Notes: a model not told the origin generated them from the letters alone. 15,139 nt of DNA from Scatosoma sp045632265 (GCA_045632265.1 JAZQWG010000029.1:1-15139); one strand, 5' to 3'. Counted from the stretch's first letter, positions 1 through 7,803 are shown. A program made the numbers and translations.

Positions 1-1
1 C

Positions 2-2224
2 GACGAACAAGGTCGTCCCGACCCCAACGGCGAAGTGTACGAAGCACCCATGTACGCGTCCGAAAACGAAGCTATCTTGCCATATCAAAACAAGATTGCG
101 CACGAACAAGACGAAATGTATCTTAAGCGTGTTGTAGAACTTCCCGAAGGTATGTTTGAAGACTTGCCTTTGCCTTACAGATGCCCTATCGAAAACAAAG
201 AAGGCGAAACGCCCGTTAAATATGCGGAAGTTCGTCGCAATGAAACGACGGGCAAGTTGGAAGTTACGGGTGTTATCAAGACGACCATCGGTAGACTTAT
301 CTACAACGAAGGCTTGCCTCAAGACTTGGGCTTTGTAAAACGTAACACGCCCGAATCTTTCTTGCGTTTGGAACTTGACACCGAATTCATCGGTCCTAAA
401 GCACGCGCTATCGGCAAGAAGCACCTTTCCCGCATCGTTGAAGCTTCGTTTAGAACGGGCAAAGCACCTAAAGCATCCTACGTTTTGGACGCTATGAAGG
501 AAAGAGGTTATAAATACTCTACGCTTGCCGCTTTGACGACGTCCGTATTCGACATGAAGATTCCTCCCGAAAAGCAAGCGATTGTCGAAAACGCTGAAAA
601 AGAAGTAAGCAAAATTGCAAAGAAATATGCAAGAGGTTTGTTGAACGAAGAAGAACGCTACGGCGCGGTTATCGCTCAATGGGACGCTGCTACCGATAAA
701 GTGGCAGACCTTTTGAAAAAGCAAGGCGAACAAGACAAGTTCAACCCCATTTGGATGATGGCTGACTCCGGTGCCCGTGGTTCCATCGACCAAATTAAGC
801 AGCTTGCAGGTATGCGTGGTCTAATGGTTAACCCTCAAGGTAAAAAGATTGAGGTTCCCGTTAAATCGTGCTTCAGAAACGGCTTGTCCGTTCTCGAATA
901 CTTCATCTCCTCGCACGGTGGTCGTAAAGGTTTGACCGACACGGCATTGAAGACGGCTGACTCTGGTTATCTTACCCGTCGTCTTGTTGACGTATCGCAC
1001 GAAATTATCGTACGTGAAGACGATTGCTGCGCAGGCAGAAAGCCTCAAGGCATGAAGGTTCGCGCAATTCGTGACGCAGTTGGTAAAGAAATTGAAGGCT
1101 TGCGTTCGAGAATCCTTGGTAGATTTGCTTCCGAAGACGTTATCCACCCCGAAACGGGCGAAGTTTTGGTTGCAATGAACCAATTCATTGACGAAAAAGA
1201 AGCTGACGCTATCGTAGCGGCAGGCTTTGAAGAAATTTCTATCCGTAGCGTATTTGCTTGCTCGTCGAGATTCGGCGTGTGTGCGAAGTGTTATGGTAAG
1301 AACATGGCGACGACGCTTCCCGTTCAAGTGGGCGAAGCGGTTGGTACGATTGCGGCGCAATCTATCGGTGGACCTGGTACTCAGCTTACGATGCGTACTT
1401 TCCACACGGGTGGTATCGCAGCGACGGGGGACATCACGCAAGGTCTTCCCCGTGTTGAAGAATTGTTTGAAGTTAGAAAGCCGAAGGGCTGCGCAACGAT
1501 TTGCGAAGTGGACGGCGTTGTATCCATCGACGATTCCGACGGCTCCAAGCATATCCGCATCAACGACGAAGTTAGCGGCGAACTTAAGAAGGAATACACG
1601 TTGCCTTTCAATGCGGAAATCAAGGTGAAAGACGGCGCGAAAGTTGCCCCTGGCGACTTGCTTAACGCAGGTAGCGTATATCCTCAAGATATTCTCCGTG
1701 TACAAGGTGTTAAGGGTGTACAAGACTATATCCTTGAACAAGTACAATCGGTATATCGTTCGCAAGGCGTTGAAATCAACGACAAACACGTTGAAATCAT
1801 CGTTCGTCAAATGCTCAAGAAAGTCCGCGTAGAAAACGCAGGCGACACCAACTTGTTGCCCGGCGAACTCGTGGATATGGTAACCTTCCAAGACGAAAGT
1901 GCGAAAGCAATGCAAAACGGCGGTAGACCTGCTCTTGCAAAACGTGTGCTTCTCGGTATCACGAAAGCGGCGCTCGCAACGGACAGCTTCTTGTCCGCAG
2001 CGTCCTTCCAAGAAACGTCGAGAGTGCTTACGGAAGCGGCTATCCGCACCAAGCGTGATTACCTTGTCGGCTTGAAGGAAAACGTTATCATCGGTAAACT
2101 TATCCCCGCTGGTACGGGTACAAAAGCGTATAAAAACGTAACGCCTCAATACATCGGCGCTTACAAAGCAGAAGAAACGGTTGCTCCCGTGGAAGCTGAT
2201 ACGCAAGAAGAACCTATCGTATAA
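2..2224 (+). CDS. rpoC: DNA-directed RNA polymerase subunit beta', C-terminal part (5' end outside window)
   Basis: The reading frame is open from base 2, so the gene continues upstream of the window; 740 residues are present. Beta' forms one jaw of the RNA polymerase active-site cleft. Recognisable in order are the F-loop and bridge-helix region (FRNGLSVLEYF, then HGGRKGLTDTALKTADSGYLTRRL, about 872-990), the second zinc site with Cys codons at 1025 or 1028, 1259, 1280 and 1289, the trigger loop (GTIAAQSIGGPGTQLTMRTFH, about 1346-1405), and the C-terminal region ending in SFQETSRVLTEAAI and KENVIIGKLIPAGTG. Two sites differ from the usual sequence: GEP of the trigger loop reads GGP, and FREGL of the F-loop reads FRNGL. 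Codon use is strongly biased, as expected for a highly expressed gene. Upstream rpoB is expected but lies outside the window. The identification is secure; the meaning of the substitutions is not. Confidence 0.98.
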   Translation, partial: DEQGRPDPNGEVYEAPMYASENEAILPYQNKIAHEQDEMYLKRVVELPEGMFEDLPLPYRCPIENKEGETPVKYAEVRRNETTGKLEVTGVIKTTIGRLIYNEGLPQDLGFVKRNTPESFLRLELDTEFIGPKARAIGKKHLSRIVEASFRTGKAPKASYVLDAMKERGYKYSTLAALTTSVFDMKIPPEKQAIVENAEKEVSKIAKKYARGLLNEEERYGAVIAQWDAATDKVADLLKKQGEQDKFNPIWMMADSGARGSIDQIKQLAGMRGLMVNPQGKKIEVPVKSCFRNGLSVLEYFISSHGGRKGLTDTALKTADSGYLTRRLVDVSHEIIVREDDCCAGRKPQGMKVRAIRDAVGKEIEGLRSRILGRFASEDVIHPETGEVLVAMNQFIDEKEADAIVAAGFEEISIRSVFACSSRFGVCAKCYGKNMATTLPVQVGEAVGTIAAQSIGGPGTQLTMRTFHTGGIAATGDITQGLPRVEELFEVRKPKGCATICEVDGVVSIDDSDGSKHIRINDEVSGELKKEYTLPFNAEIKVKDGAKVAPGDLLNAGSVYPQDILRVQGVKGVQDYILEQVQSVYRSQGVEINDKHVEIIVRQMLKKVRVENAGDTNLLPGELVDMVTFQDESAKAMQNGGRPALAKRVLLGITKAALATDSFLSAASFQETSRVLTEAAIRTKRDYLVGLKENVIIGKLIPAGTGTKAYKNVTPQYIGAYKAEETVAPVEADTQEEPIV

Positions 2225-2241
2225 CGTCTAATTGACAACGA

Positions 2242-2271
2242 AATCCCCCGATTACGTCGGGGGATTTTTTT
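2242..2271 (+). terminator. Intrinsic terminator of rpoC
   Basis: A perfect 10-bp stem (arms 2242-2251 and 2257-2266, AATCCCCCGA / TCGGGGGATT) with loop TTACG is followed by a run of T through 2271. It starts 17 bases after the rpoC stop codon and closes the rpoBC-type transcript. Confidence 0.95.
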
Positions 2272-2334
2272 GCGTAAAACCGCCCCGTGTGGGGGGATGG
2301 GCAAGGGAATCGGTAAAAGGGAATAGTGAAAAGG

Positions 2335-2376
2335 TGAAGAAGAAAACCCTATTAAGCAAAACGCTTAATAGGGTTT
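2335..2376 (-). terminator. Intrinsic terminator of the surface esterase gene
   Basis: A perfect 14-bp stem (arms 2344-2357 and 2363-2376, loop AAAAC) lies about 30 bases past the stop codon of the minus-strand esterase. Read on the minus strand the stem is followed by a T-rich tail (TTTTCTTCTTC). On the plus strand the tail is TTTGTGTTTTAG, so it may also work as a back-up for rpoC read-through. No gene is seen in the 181 bases between the two stop codons. Confidence 0.85.
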
Positions 2377-2405
2377 GTGTTTTAGGGGCGTTTATAGGGC
2401 GAATA

Positions 2406-5400
2406 TCAAATAAGTTCCGCTTTGTAAACGTGCATACAATCGTTTGCGTTGCCCGTGGAAATCGAGCCGAAATACAGCCAACCGTCGCCTTCGTTGTAAT
2501 ATCTATCGAAATAGTATTTTTCGTAATTTTGCGCCGTGCAAACCACTTCAATCGAAGGTGCGCTCGTCGTGTCGCAATCAATCCAACAACGCATGATGAT
2601 GCTTGCATTTGTATCGTCGCAGCTTTCGCCCGTTTTCACAATTTGCCAAGCAATCGTATGCTCGTTGCCGTCAAAAAGATTTACTTGTTTTTCGCTGTAC
2701 GGTGCGCCTACGATGCTCATGCCCGTCACAAGTCCAACCGCTTGCGAGCTGATTCGAATTGTGAAGAAGGGGGGCCAAGTTGCTTCGTGTCCGCCGGGCA
2801 TGTATTGATAATAAGTCTTTGAGCCGAATGCGCCAAGCGAATAGAATTGTTCGCCGCCCGCAACTGCTTCGTCAATCGAGAAGGTGACTTTGATAATATC
2901 GTTTGCGCCGTACGTGTCGTCAGCAAACGTCACTTGCGAATAGGATACGTTGGTGGAATCTTGCTTGACGCCAACGTCCAAGCCGTTTGCCGTCCAAGTT
3001 GCGTTTGCGCTGTTGTCCGCCATGCCTTCTTGTGAGAGAAGTTGCGTGCCTTTCGCTGCACGGTTTACAATCAAGGGCACAACCTTTTCTTCGCTTTGGT
3101 TGCCGATATCGTCCTTGCATTTATACACGAGTTCATATTCGCCGTGCGTGGTCTTTGTTTCCACTTCCCCGCCGCCCGTTTGGAAAATCTCCACAAGCGT
3201 TCTTTCGCCGTTTACCATACGATAGAGCCAAACTTCGATGTTTTGCGATACATTTACGCCCTTGCAAGAAGCGGTTGCAGAAGGGATGATAAAGCTGTCG
3301 CCCACGATAGCGGTGATCGTATTCGTGGAAGAAAGGGTAAGGGTGGGGGTTGCGCTTTGCGTTGCGGTGAAATGCACGTCTTTTACAACCGTTTTGCCGT
3401 TTACGCCTTGCACGCTGTATCGGATAATCCAATGCGTATAATCTTTAATCGTGATAGGGGTGGCAGGTCCGTCCGCTTGCATAAACGAGTGCGTCCATTT
3501 CAAAAGGTTGCTGCTTTCGTCGCAGTAGCCCACTTGCACTTGAATATTTGCCGTTAAATCGCTGTTATCGTAGTCTTTCGCCGTCGCATAAGGCACGGAG
3601 AGCGTATCGCCTAATTTCACGTTATTTACGTCGTTATTTTGCGTGATCGTGGCGTTCGTCGTGCTTTGCGTGGTGGTGGGGGTGTAGCCGTCCAATTCGC
3701 CGTACAACTTGATAAGTTCAATCAGTTGTTGCGCCGCTTGGTAATGTCCTACGGCATCGGGGTGTGCGTCCTTGCCCGTCAAGTTCGCTTCCACACGCGA
3801 GTAGTACACCTTTTCAATGCCTTCCGCTCGAAGCTGTTCAACGGCAAGTTTAATGCAGTTTTCCGTTTCAATTTCGTTGCCGCCCGTCCACATCATGCCG
3901 TAGATACAAAGGATGGGTACGTTGGGGCGTTTTGCACGCAACGCCTTGATAAATTCTACGTATTTCTTCACGAATGCACCGTTCCCGCCGATGTCCATGC
4001 TGAACGAATCGTTGGTGCCAAGGTTGACGATAACGACGTCGGGGCTCGTTTGGCTCATGTCGTACACGTCACGTTTTTGTTCGTTATATCTATCGAAAAT
4101 GTCTTGCACGGTGTAGCTCGTTGCGCCGTTGGGGATAGACACCGCCAAGCCCGAATAGGATACGCATTCGTATTCCGCATTGAAATATTCGCTGGCAATC
4201 GAAGCGTAGGTGTTCGTGCCGTCTTGGGCGTAGATCATGCCTTCTTCTTGCGTTAAGTTGCCGTAGCCGCAAGTGATAGAGTCACCGTAGAACTCAAAGA
4301 GCAAGTCTTTATGCGCAAACGGCGTGACGAACGTGCCGTCCGTGGTAAGCCCCCAAACTTCGCATTGCGCCAATGCTTGTTCGGTCATCTTCATCACTTT
4401 TAAGGTGTGGAAGCCGTAGGGGATGCTACCCACAAGCGTAAACGCCGTTTGGTTGACGTCCACGTTCGATTTGAAGAAGTAGAAAGGCTCGTCGTCCAAG
4501 TAAATTTTCATGCCGCCGATAAGCCCGCCCGAAACCGCTTCATATACGTCGAAGTTGATATAGCAAGTGACGGTGCTACCGATAAAGTTCACTTCAAAGC
4601 CACTTGCGGTGTTGACGAAACGCATTCTTTCGTTGTTGTCGCCCACCGTGTACGCGCGTCCAAAGGTCTTGGCTTGCGCGGCGTTTGTGATGTTGGCTTG
4701 TTGCCCAAGCTTTGTCAGAACTTCAATACGGATGGTGTCGATATTGCCTTTATATTCCGCTGTAAGGGTGGTGACACCTTCTTTCAAACCGATTAAGGTG
4801 TTGCCGTCAAGCCTTGCAATCGTGGGATCTTCAAACGTATAGGTGGGGGTGATAGCAACGTCCGCAACGCCCTTTCTATACACGGTGCAATCAATCGTCT
4901 TGTTGTACGTGTCGTCGCCAAGGATAACCCATTGCATTTCATCCGCAAACACCACTTGGTACGCCCCGTCGATAAGTTCGCCGTACGCTTGGTGACAAGT
5001 GGAACAAATCGCCTTTTGCGTTTCCGTAGCTTGCCCGCCTGCGTGGTTTTCCTTGTTGTCGATTGCGCTACAATCGTCGTAAGCGCATTCCTGCCAGTGT
5101 TGCGTTTTATCGTATTGCCATGCGCCCGAAAAATCGTGTTCACGAATAGAGCCGCTTGTGAAAGTGTTCGAGCCTTTGTCCCCGCACACGCACGTATAAT
5201 AATAGGAAGCGGGGGATTCGCAAGTTGCGCTCGTTGCTTGGTACTTGTCTTTCACCACCATTTTATCGTGTGTATGGGGAAGAGTATCGCCGTATTCAAA
5301 CGTCGTCGAGCCTTTGTCCCCGCACGCGCACGTATAATAATAGGAAGCGGGGGATTCGCAAGTTGCGCTCGTTGCTTGATATTCGTCGTTGATGATTTGT

Positions 5401-6608
5401 TCTTCAAATTTATGTACGTGGGGGGCGTAATTGCCGTACGCTTGTTGACAAGTGGAACAAATTGCTTTTTCCGTTTCCGTTGCCGTGCCGCCCGTATGCG
5501 TATTTTCATTTACGATTGCTTTGCAATCGTCGTAGCCGCATTGTTGCCAGTGTTTATCTTCGTCAACTTGCCAACCCTTGGAAAGATCGTGCTGACGATA
5601 TTCCCCGTAAACGAACGTTCTTTCGCTCGCTTCGCCGCATCTACAAGAATAATAATACACGGCTTTTTGGTTGCAAGTTGCCTCCGACACTTGATAATCT
5701 TCGGTGGCAACCGTCAAATTGAATTGATGTACGTGGGGGGCGAAATCGCCGTAATATTGTCCGCAATCGGTGCAAATCGCTTTTTGCGTTTCGCTTGCCG
5801 TGCCGCCGCGGTGGGATTTATGCTCGCTCGTTGCGTTGCAATCGGCGTATTTACAATCTTGCCAATGCCCGTTTTCGTCAAAGTGCCATGCGCCCGTAAA
5901 CTCGTGGGAACGAAGCTCGCCGTAAGTAAACGTTGCTGAGCCCGCCGCCCCGCATTGACAAGAATATCGATAGGTGGCAAGGGCGGAACAAGTTGCGCTC
6001 GTCACCTTATATTCTTCGCTTGCAACTTCTTTGTCAAAGTTATGTACGTGGGAAGCAAGTTTTCCGTACGCTTGGTGGCAATCGTCGCACACCGCTTTTT
6101 GCGTTTCGCTTGCTGCGCCGCCGTGGTGGGATATTTTTTCGTCCGTTGCCGTGCAATCGCTGTACGCACATTCGTGCCAGTGTTTGCTTTCGTTATACAC
6201 CCACTCACCCGTAAAATCGTGGGCGCGGTATTCGCCGCTTTCAAAGGTGGAAGTGCCTTTCTTCCCGCACTCGCAAGAATAATAGAAGGTTGCCTTTTGG
6301 TTGCAAGTTGCAACGCTTGCCTTGTATTGACTCGTGGCTACCGTTTGGTTGAAATTATGGCTTGCCAAATCGCCGTAGGCAAACGTTTGCGTTCCCGTAT
6401 TCCCGCAAGAGCAAGAATAGTAATACACTGCTTTTTGCGTGCAAGTTGCGCTCGATTTTAAGTAGGTGTCGCTTGCAATTTTTTGCGTGTACGAACAAAC
6501 GTGGGACACGGGGGGTGTCGTGGGCGTAGTGGGGCTTTCCGTCGTTTTGCACGCAGAAAAAATCGTCAAAGCGGATAAAGTTGTGGCAAAGATAAGAAAA
6601 CGTTTCAT
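2406..6608 (-). CDS. Large lipoprotein: cysteine-rich repeat array fused to CE2-like SGNH carbohydrate esterase
   Basis: 1400 residues. I start at the ATG at 6608, which has AAGGAG (6616-6621) 7 bases away and gives a lipoprotein signal peptide (MKRFLIF..IFSAC, Cys20); an upstream ATG would add 25 residues without this. After a Thr/Pro linker (21-37) come ten Cys/His modules (38-548), an Ig-like domain (about 549-632), a jelly roll (about 637-765) and an SGNH hydrolase. Catalytic motifs are FYGDSITCGYG (Ser777), LGTND (Asn866) and DAHPDAVGH (Asp947, His949). A beta domain before FxGDSITCGYG is typical of carbohydrate esterase family 2, which removes acetyl groups from plant polysaccharides; the substrate here is inferred. 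Residues about 990-1190 look like two Ig-like domains, and the last 210 like a lectin-type beta sandwich. It probably sits on the outer membrane face and acts on dietary glycans. It is monocistronic, with its own terminator. Confidence 0.88.
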   Translation of the reverse strand: MKRFLIFATTLSALTIFSACKTTESPTTPTTPPVSHVCSYTQKIASDTYLKSSATCTQKAVYYYSCSCGNTGTQTFAYGDLASHNFNQTVATSQYKASVATCNQKATFYYSCECGKKGTSTFESGEYRAHDFTGEWVYNESKHWHECAYSDCTATDEKISHHGGAASETQKAVCDDCHQAYGKLASHVHNFDKEVASEEYKVTSATCSALATYRYSCQCGAAGSATFTYGELRSHEFTGAWHFDENGHWQDCKYADCNATSEHKSHRGGTASETQKAICTDCGQYYGDFAPHVHQFNLTVATEDYQVSEATCNQKAVYYYSCRCGEASERTFVYGEYRQHDLSKGWQVDEDKHWQQCGYDDCKAIVNENTHTGGTATETEKAICSTCQQAYGNYAPHVHKFEEQIINDEYQATSATCESPASYYYTCACGDKGSTTFEYGDTLPHTHDKMVVKDKYQATSATCESPASYYYTCVCGDKGSNTFTSGSIREHDFSGAWQYDKTQHWQECAYDDCSAIDNKENHAGGQATETQKAICSTCHQAYGELIDGAYQVVFADEMQWVILGDDTYNKTIDCTVYRKGVADVAITPTYTFEDPTIARLDGNTLIGLKEGVTTLTAEYKGNIDTIRIEVLTKLGQQANITNAAQAKTFGRAYTVGDNNERMRFVNTASGFEVNFIGSTVTCYINFDVYEAVSGGLIGGMKIYLDDEPFYFFKSNVDVNQTAFTLVGSIPYGFHTLKVMKMTEQALAQCEVWGLTTDGTFVTPFAHKDLLFEFYGDSITCGYGNLTQEEGMIYAQDGTNTYASIASEYFNAEYECVSYSGLAVSIPNGATSYTVQDIFDRYNEQKRDVYDMSQTSPDVVIVNLGTNDSFSMDIGGNGAFVKKYVEFIKALRAKRPNVPILCIYGMMWTGGNEIETENCIKLAVEQLRAEGIEKVYYSRVEANLTGKDAHPDAVGHYQAAQQLIELIKLYGELDGYTPTTTQSTTNATITQNNDVNNVKLGDTLSVPYATAKDYDNSDLTANIQVQVGYCDESSNLLKWTHSFMQADGPATPITIKDYTHWIIRYSVQGVNGKTVVKDVHFTATQSATPTLTLSSTNTITAIVGDSFIIPSATASCKGVNVSQNIEVWLYRMVNGERTLVEIFQTGGGEVETKTTHGEYELVYKCKDDIGNQSEEKVVPLIVNRAAKGTQLLSQEGMADNSANATWTANGLDVGVKQDSTNVSYSQVTFADDTYGANDIIKVTFSIDEAVAGGEQFYSLGAFGSKTYYQYMPGGHEATWPPFFTIRISSQAVGLVTGMSIVGAPYSEKQVNLFDGNEHTIAWQIVKTGESCDDTNASIIMRCWIDCDTTSAPSIEVVCTAQNYEKYYFDRYYNEGDGWLYFGSISTGNANDCMHVYKAELI
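4965..6497 (-). repeat. Array of ten Cys/His-rich protein repeats (A A B A B A B A A B)
   Basis: Two module types alternate in the esterase N-terminus. Module A (46-47 residues, six copies) has the pattern Y..(S)ATC...A.YYYSC.CG..G..TF..G....H. Module B (57-59 residues, four copies) has F.G.W..D...HWQ.C.Y.DC......H.GG.A.ETQKAIC..C.QAYG. The order by residue is A1 38-84, A2 85-130, B1 131-189, A3 190-235, B2 236-294, A4 295-340, B3 341-399, A5 400-445, A6 446-491, B4 492-548. A modules carry three conserved Cys and B modules four in two pairs, plus conserved His, which suggests metal binding or disulfides. Similar Cys-rich tandem repeats occur in surface proteins of gut Bacillota; I know of no proven function. 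Confidence 0.85.
5169..5378 (-). repeat. Near-identical 72-bp direct repeat inside adjacent A modules
   Basis: Bases 5169-5240 and 5307-5378 match at 71 of 72 positions (the difference is A/G at 5188 versus 5326) with a period of 138 bp, exactly 46 codons. They encode the core of modules A6 and A5 (YQATSATCESPASYYYTC). Other A modules are far more diverged, so this is a recent in-frame duplication or gene conversion. Confidence 0.9.
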
Positions 6609-6817
6609 TATTTTGCTCCTTTTTATCAAAAAAAGTGGTGTTTTTGTCCCAAAAATGGGTGTATTCCTAAAATATAATAACATATTTTAGAGTTTTATAA
6701 AATGACTCAAAACAATTATAATTTAACTATTTTTAACTTTTTGAGTAGGCGAAAAAAATAGAGAAAAAAAGAGCGGATTTTTGTTGTATTTTTTTGAAAA
6801 AATTTTTGCAAAAAGTA

Positions 6818-6846
6818 TTGAAAAAATTCTTCATTTGCGTTATAAT
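6818..6846 (+). promoter_or_regulatory. Upstream sigma-A-type promoter
   Basis: TTGAAA (6818-6823), a 17-base spacer, then TATAAT (6841-6846), within AT-rich DNA. The predicted start is near 6853. It lies about 220 bases before the activase start codon, so it either gives a longer operon transcript or a short separate RNA (see the hairpins at 6887-6948). Confidence 0.7.
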
Positions 6847-6852
6847 AATGAT

Positions 6853-6948
6853 AGACGTTATATACAAGTATATAAACGGCAAAGGGGCGCGGGGAAATTG
6901 GGATAATTTTCCGCGCAAAAAGCACGTTAAAAAGGAAAAACCTTTTTT
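6853..6948 (+). ncRNA. Candidate short RNA or attenuated leader between two promoters
   Basis: A transcript from the upstream promoter would first form a GC-rich hairpin (6887-6916: six GC pairs, then five AT pairs after a bulged G6894, loop GGGAT) and then reach an AT-rich stem (AAAAAGG 6929-6935 with CCTTTTT 6941-6947) ending in a T run. Directly after it comes the -35 of the second promoter. The layout fits a small RNA of roughly 95 bases or a conditional leader. I do not recognise a family. The terminator is weak because the U tract is also one arm of the stem. Confidence 0.3.
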
Positions 6949-6955
6949 CAAAGGC

Positions 6956-6984
6956 TTGACAAACGCTCAATTTCTTGGTATAAT
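6956..6984 (+). promoter_or_regulatory. Perfect-consensus promoter of the pfl operon
   Basis: TTGACA (6956-6961), exactly 17 bases, TATAAT (6979-6984), plus an extended -10 TG at 6976-6977. This is a full match to the sigma-70/sigma-A consensus, with transcription expected from about 6991. It implies very strong, little-regulated expression of the formate-fermentation operon. Confidence 0.92.
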
Positions 6985-6998
6985 AAAATCAAGAAAGG

Positions 6999-7025
6999 GG
7001 CGTCGCGCAAGTTTTGCGTGTCGCC
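6999..7025 (+). promoter_or_regulatory. 5' leader hairpin of the pfl operon mRNA
   Basis: About 9 bases after the predicted transcription start the leader folds into an 11-pair stem (6999-7010 with 7014-7025, one T-T mismatch and one G-T pair, 3-base loop). There is no T run after it, so it is not a terminator. A stem near the 5' end may protect the mRNA from decay; this is inference. Confidence 0.5.
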
Positions 7026-7071
7026 TTATTTTGCAACTTGGCGTATCGGCGTGAAAAAGGAGGAGAACAAA

Positions 7072-7803
7072 ATGATGGGACGTATTCATTCGTTTGAATC
7101 CTTCGGTACTGTGGACGGGCCTGGGATTCGCTTCGTCGTGTTCTTGCAAGGCTGTCCGCTTCGCTGTCAATATTGCCACAACCCCGACACTTGGGCTGCG
7201 GGCGGGAAGGAATATTCCGCGGAAGAAGTTGTAAGCCGTGCTTGGAAGTATAGAAACTATTTTGGAAACGACGGCGGTGTGACTGTGACGGGTGGCGAGC
7301 CGCTTTTGCAAATTGATTTCGTGATCGAACTTTTTACGCTTCTCAAAGAAAAGGGTTTGCACACTTGTATTGATACGTCGGGCATCACTTTCCACGAAAA
7401 GGACGAAGCGTGCGTAGAAAAGTATAAAAAGCTTTTGTCCGTCACCGATTTGGTTATGCTTGACATCAAGCATATCGACGATGAAAAGTGCAAGGCTTTG
7501 ACGGGGATGAGCAATCAAAACACGTTGGCGTTTGCAAAGTTTTTAAGCGACAACAAAAAGAAGACGTGGATTAGACAAGTGCTTGTGCCCACCATTACCG
7601 ACGATGACGAAACGCTTATCAAAACGAGAGAGTTTATCGACACGCTGGAAAGTGTAGAAAGGGTAGAAGTTTTGCCCTATCACACGCTTGGCATGGTGAA
7701 ATACGAAAAGCTTGGGCTGGAATATCCGCTTAAAGATATTGAGCCGCCCACAAAAGAAAGGGTGGAAAACGCCAAACGTATTTTATGCGGAGAGAGAAAA
7801 TGA
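7072..7803 (+). CDS. pflA: Pyruvate formate-lyase activating enzyme (radical SAM)
   Basis: 243 residues, the usual length. The enzyme uses a [4Fe-4S] cluster and S-adenosylmethionine to abstract hydrogen from the glycine of PFL, making the glycyl radical. The cluster motif is Cys28, Cys32, Cys35 in GCPLRCQYCHNP, preceded by SFESFGTVDGPGIR, typical of PFL activases; VTGGEPLLQ contains the SAM-binding GGEP, and LDIKHID is also typical. I start at the ATG at 7072, 8 bases after AAGGAGG (7057-7063), rather than at an in-frame GTG at 7018 inside the leader hairpin. It is first in the operon and overlaps the next gene by 4 bases (ATGA). Its natural target here would be the separate glycyl-radical protein encoded at 10323-10556. 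It is cytoplasmic. Confidence 0.96.
   Translation: MMGRIHSFESFGTVDGPGIRFVVFLQGCPLRCQYCHNPDTWAAGGKEYSAEEVVSRAWKYRNYFGNDGGVTVTGGEPLLQIDFVIELFTLLKEKGLHTCIDTSGITFHEKDEACVEKYKKLLSVTDLVMLDIKHIDDEKCKALTGMSNQNTLAFAKFLSDNKKKTWIRQVLVPTITDDDETLIKTREFIDTLESVERVEVLPYHTLGMVKYEKLGLEYPLKDIEPPTKERVENAKRILCGERK

Larger units (their letters stand above)
6609..7071. other. 463-bp AT-rich divergent intergenic region
   Basis: No convincing protein gene lies here; the small open frames are low-complexity Phe/Lys/Asn strings. It holds two consensus promoters facing the PFL operon (6818-6846 and 6956-6984), a strong hairpin between them, an AT-rich terminator-like hairpin, and a leader hairpin before the activase gene. 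For the minus-strand esterase I see only a ribosome binding site (6616-6621) and AT-rich -10-like hexamers (for example TATAAT read from 6720 to 6715) without a good -35, so its promoter is not assigned. Confidence 0.7.

Noticed and set aside
821..2206. 461-codon open frame on the minus strand opposite rpoC
   Set aside because: Shadow of rpoC codon bias; composition is Arg/Phe-rich and unlike real proteins of this window.
2281..2300. CCCC-GTGT-GGGG mini hairpin after the rpoC terminator
   Set aside because: Only 4 bp and no T run on either strand; no function supported.
5169..5378. CRISPR-like impression from regularly spaced repeats
   Set aside because: The unit is coding, 138 bp long, in frame, and only two copies are near-identical; other copies are conserved at protein level only.
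4932..6461. Plus-strand open frames of 335 and 168 codons with repeated motifs
   Set aside because: The repeats are the reverse complement of the Cys/His modules; the minus-strand protein has a signal peptide and catalytic motifs, the plus strand has none.
6716..6970. Minus-strand open frames in the intergenic region
   Set aside because: Low-complexity Phe/Lys-rich translations of AT-rich promoter DNA; no ribosome binding site or motif.
7018..7071. N-terminal extension of the activase starting at GTG 7018
   Set aside because: It lies inside the leader hairpin and lacks a ribosome binding site; AAGGAGG fits ATG 7072.
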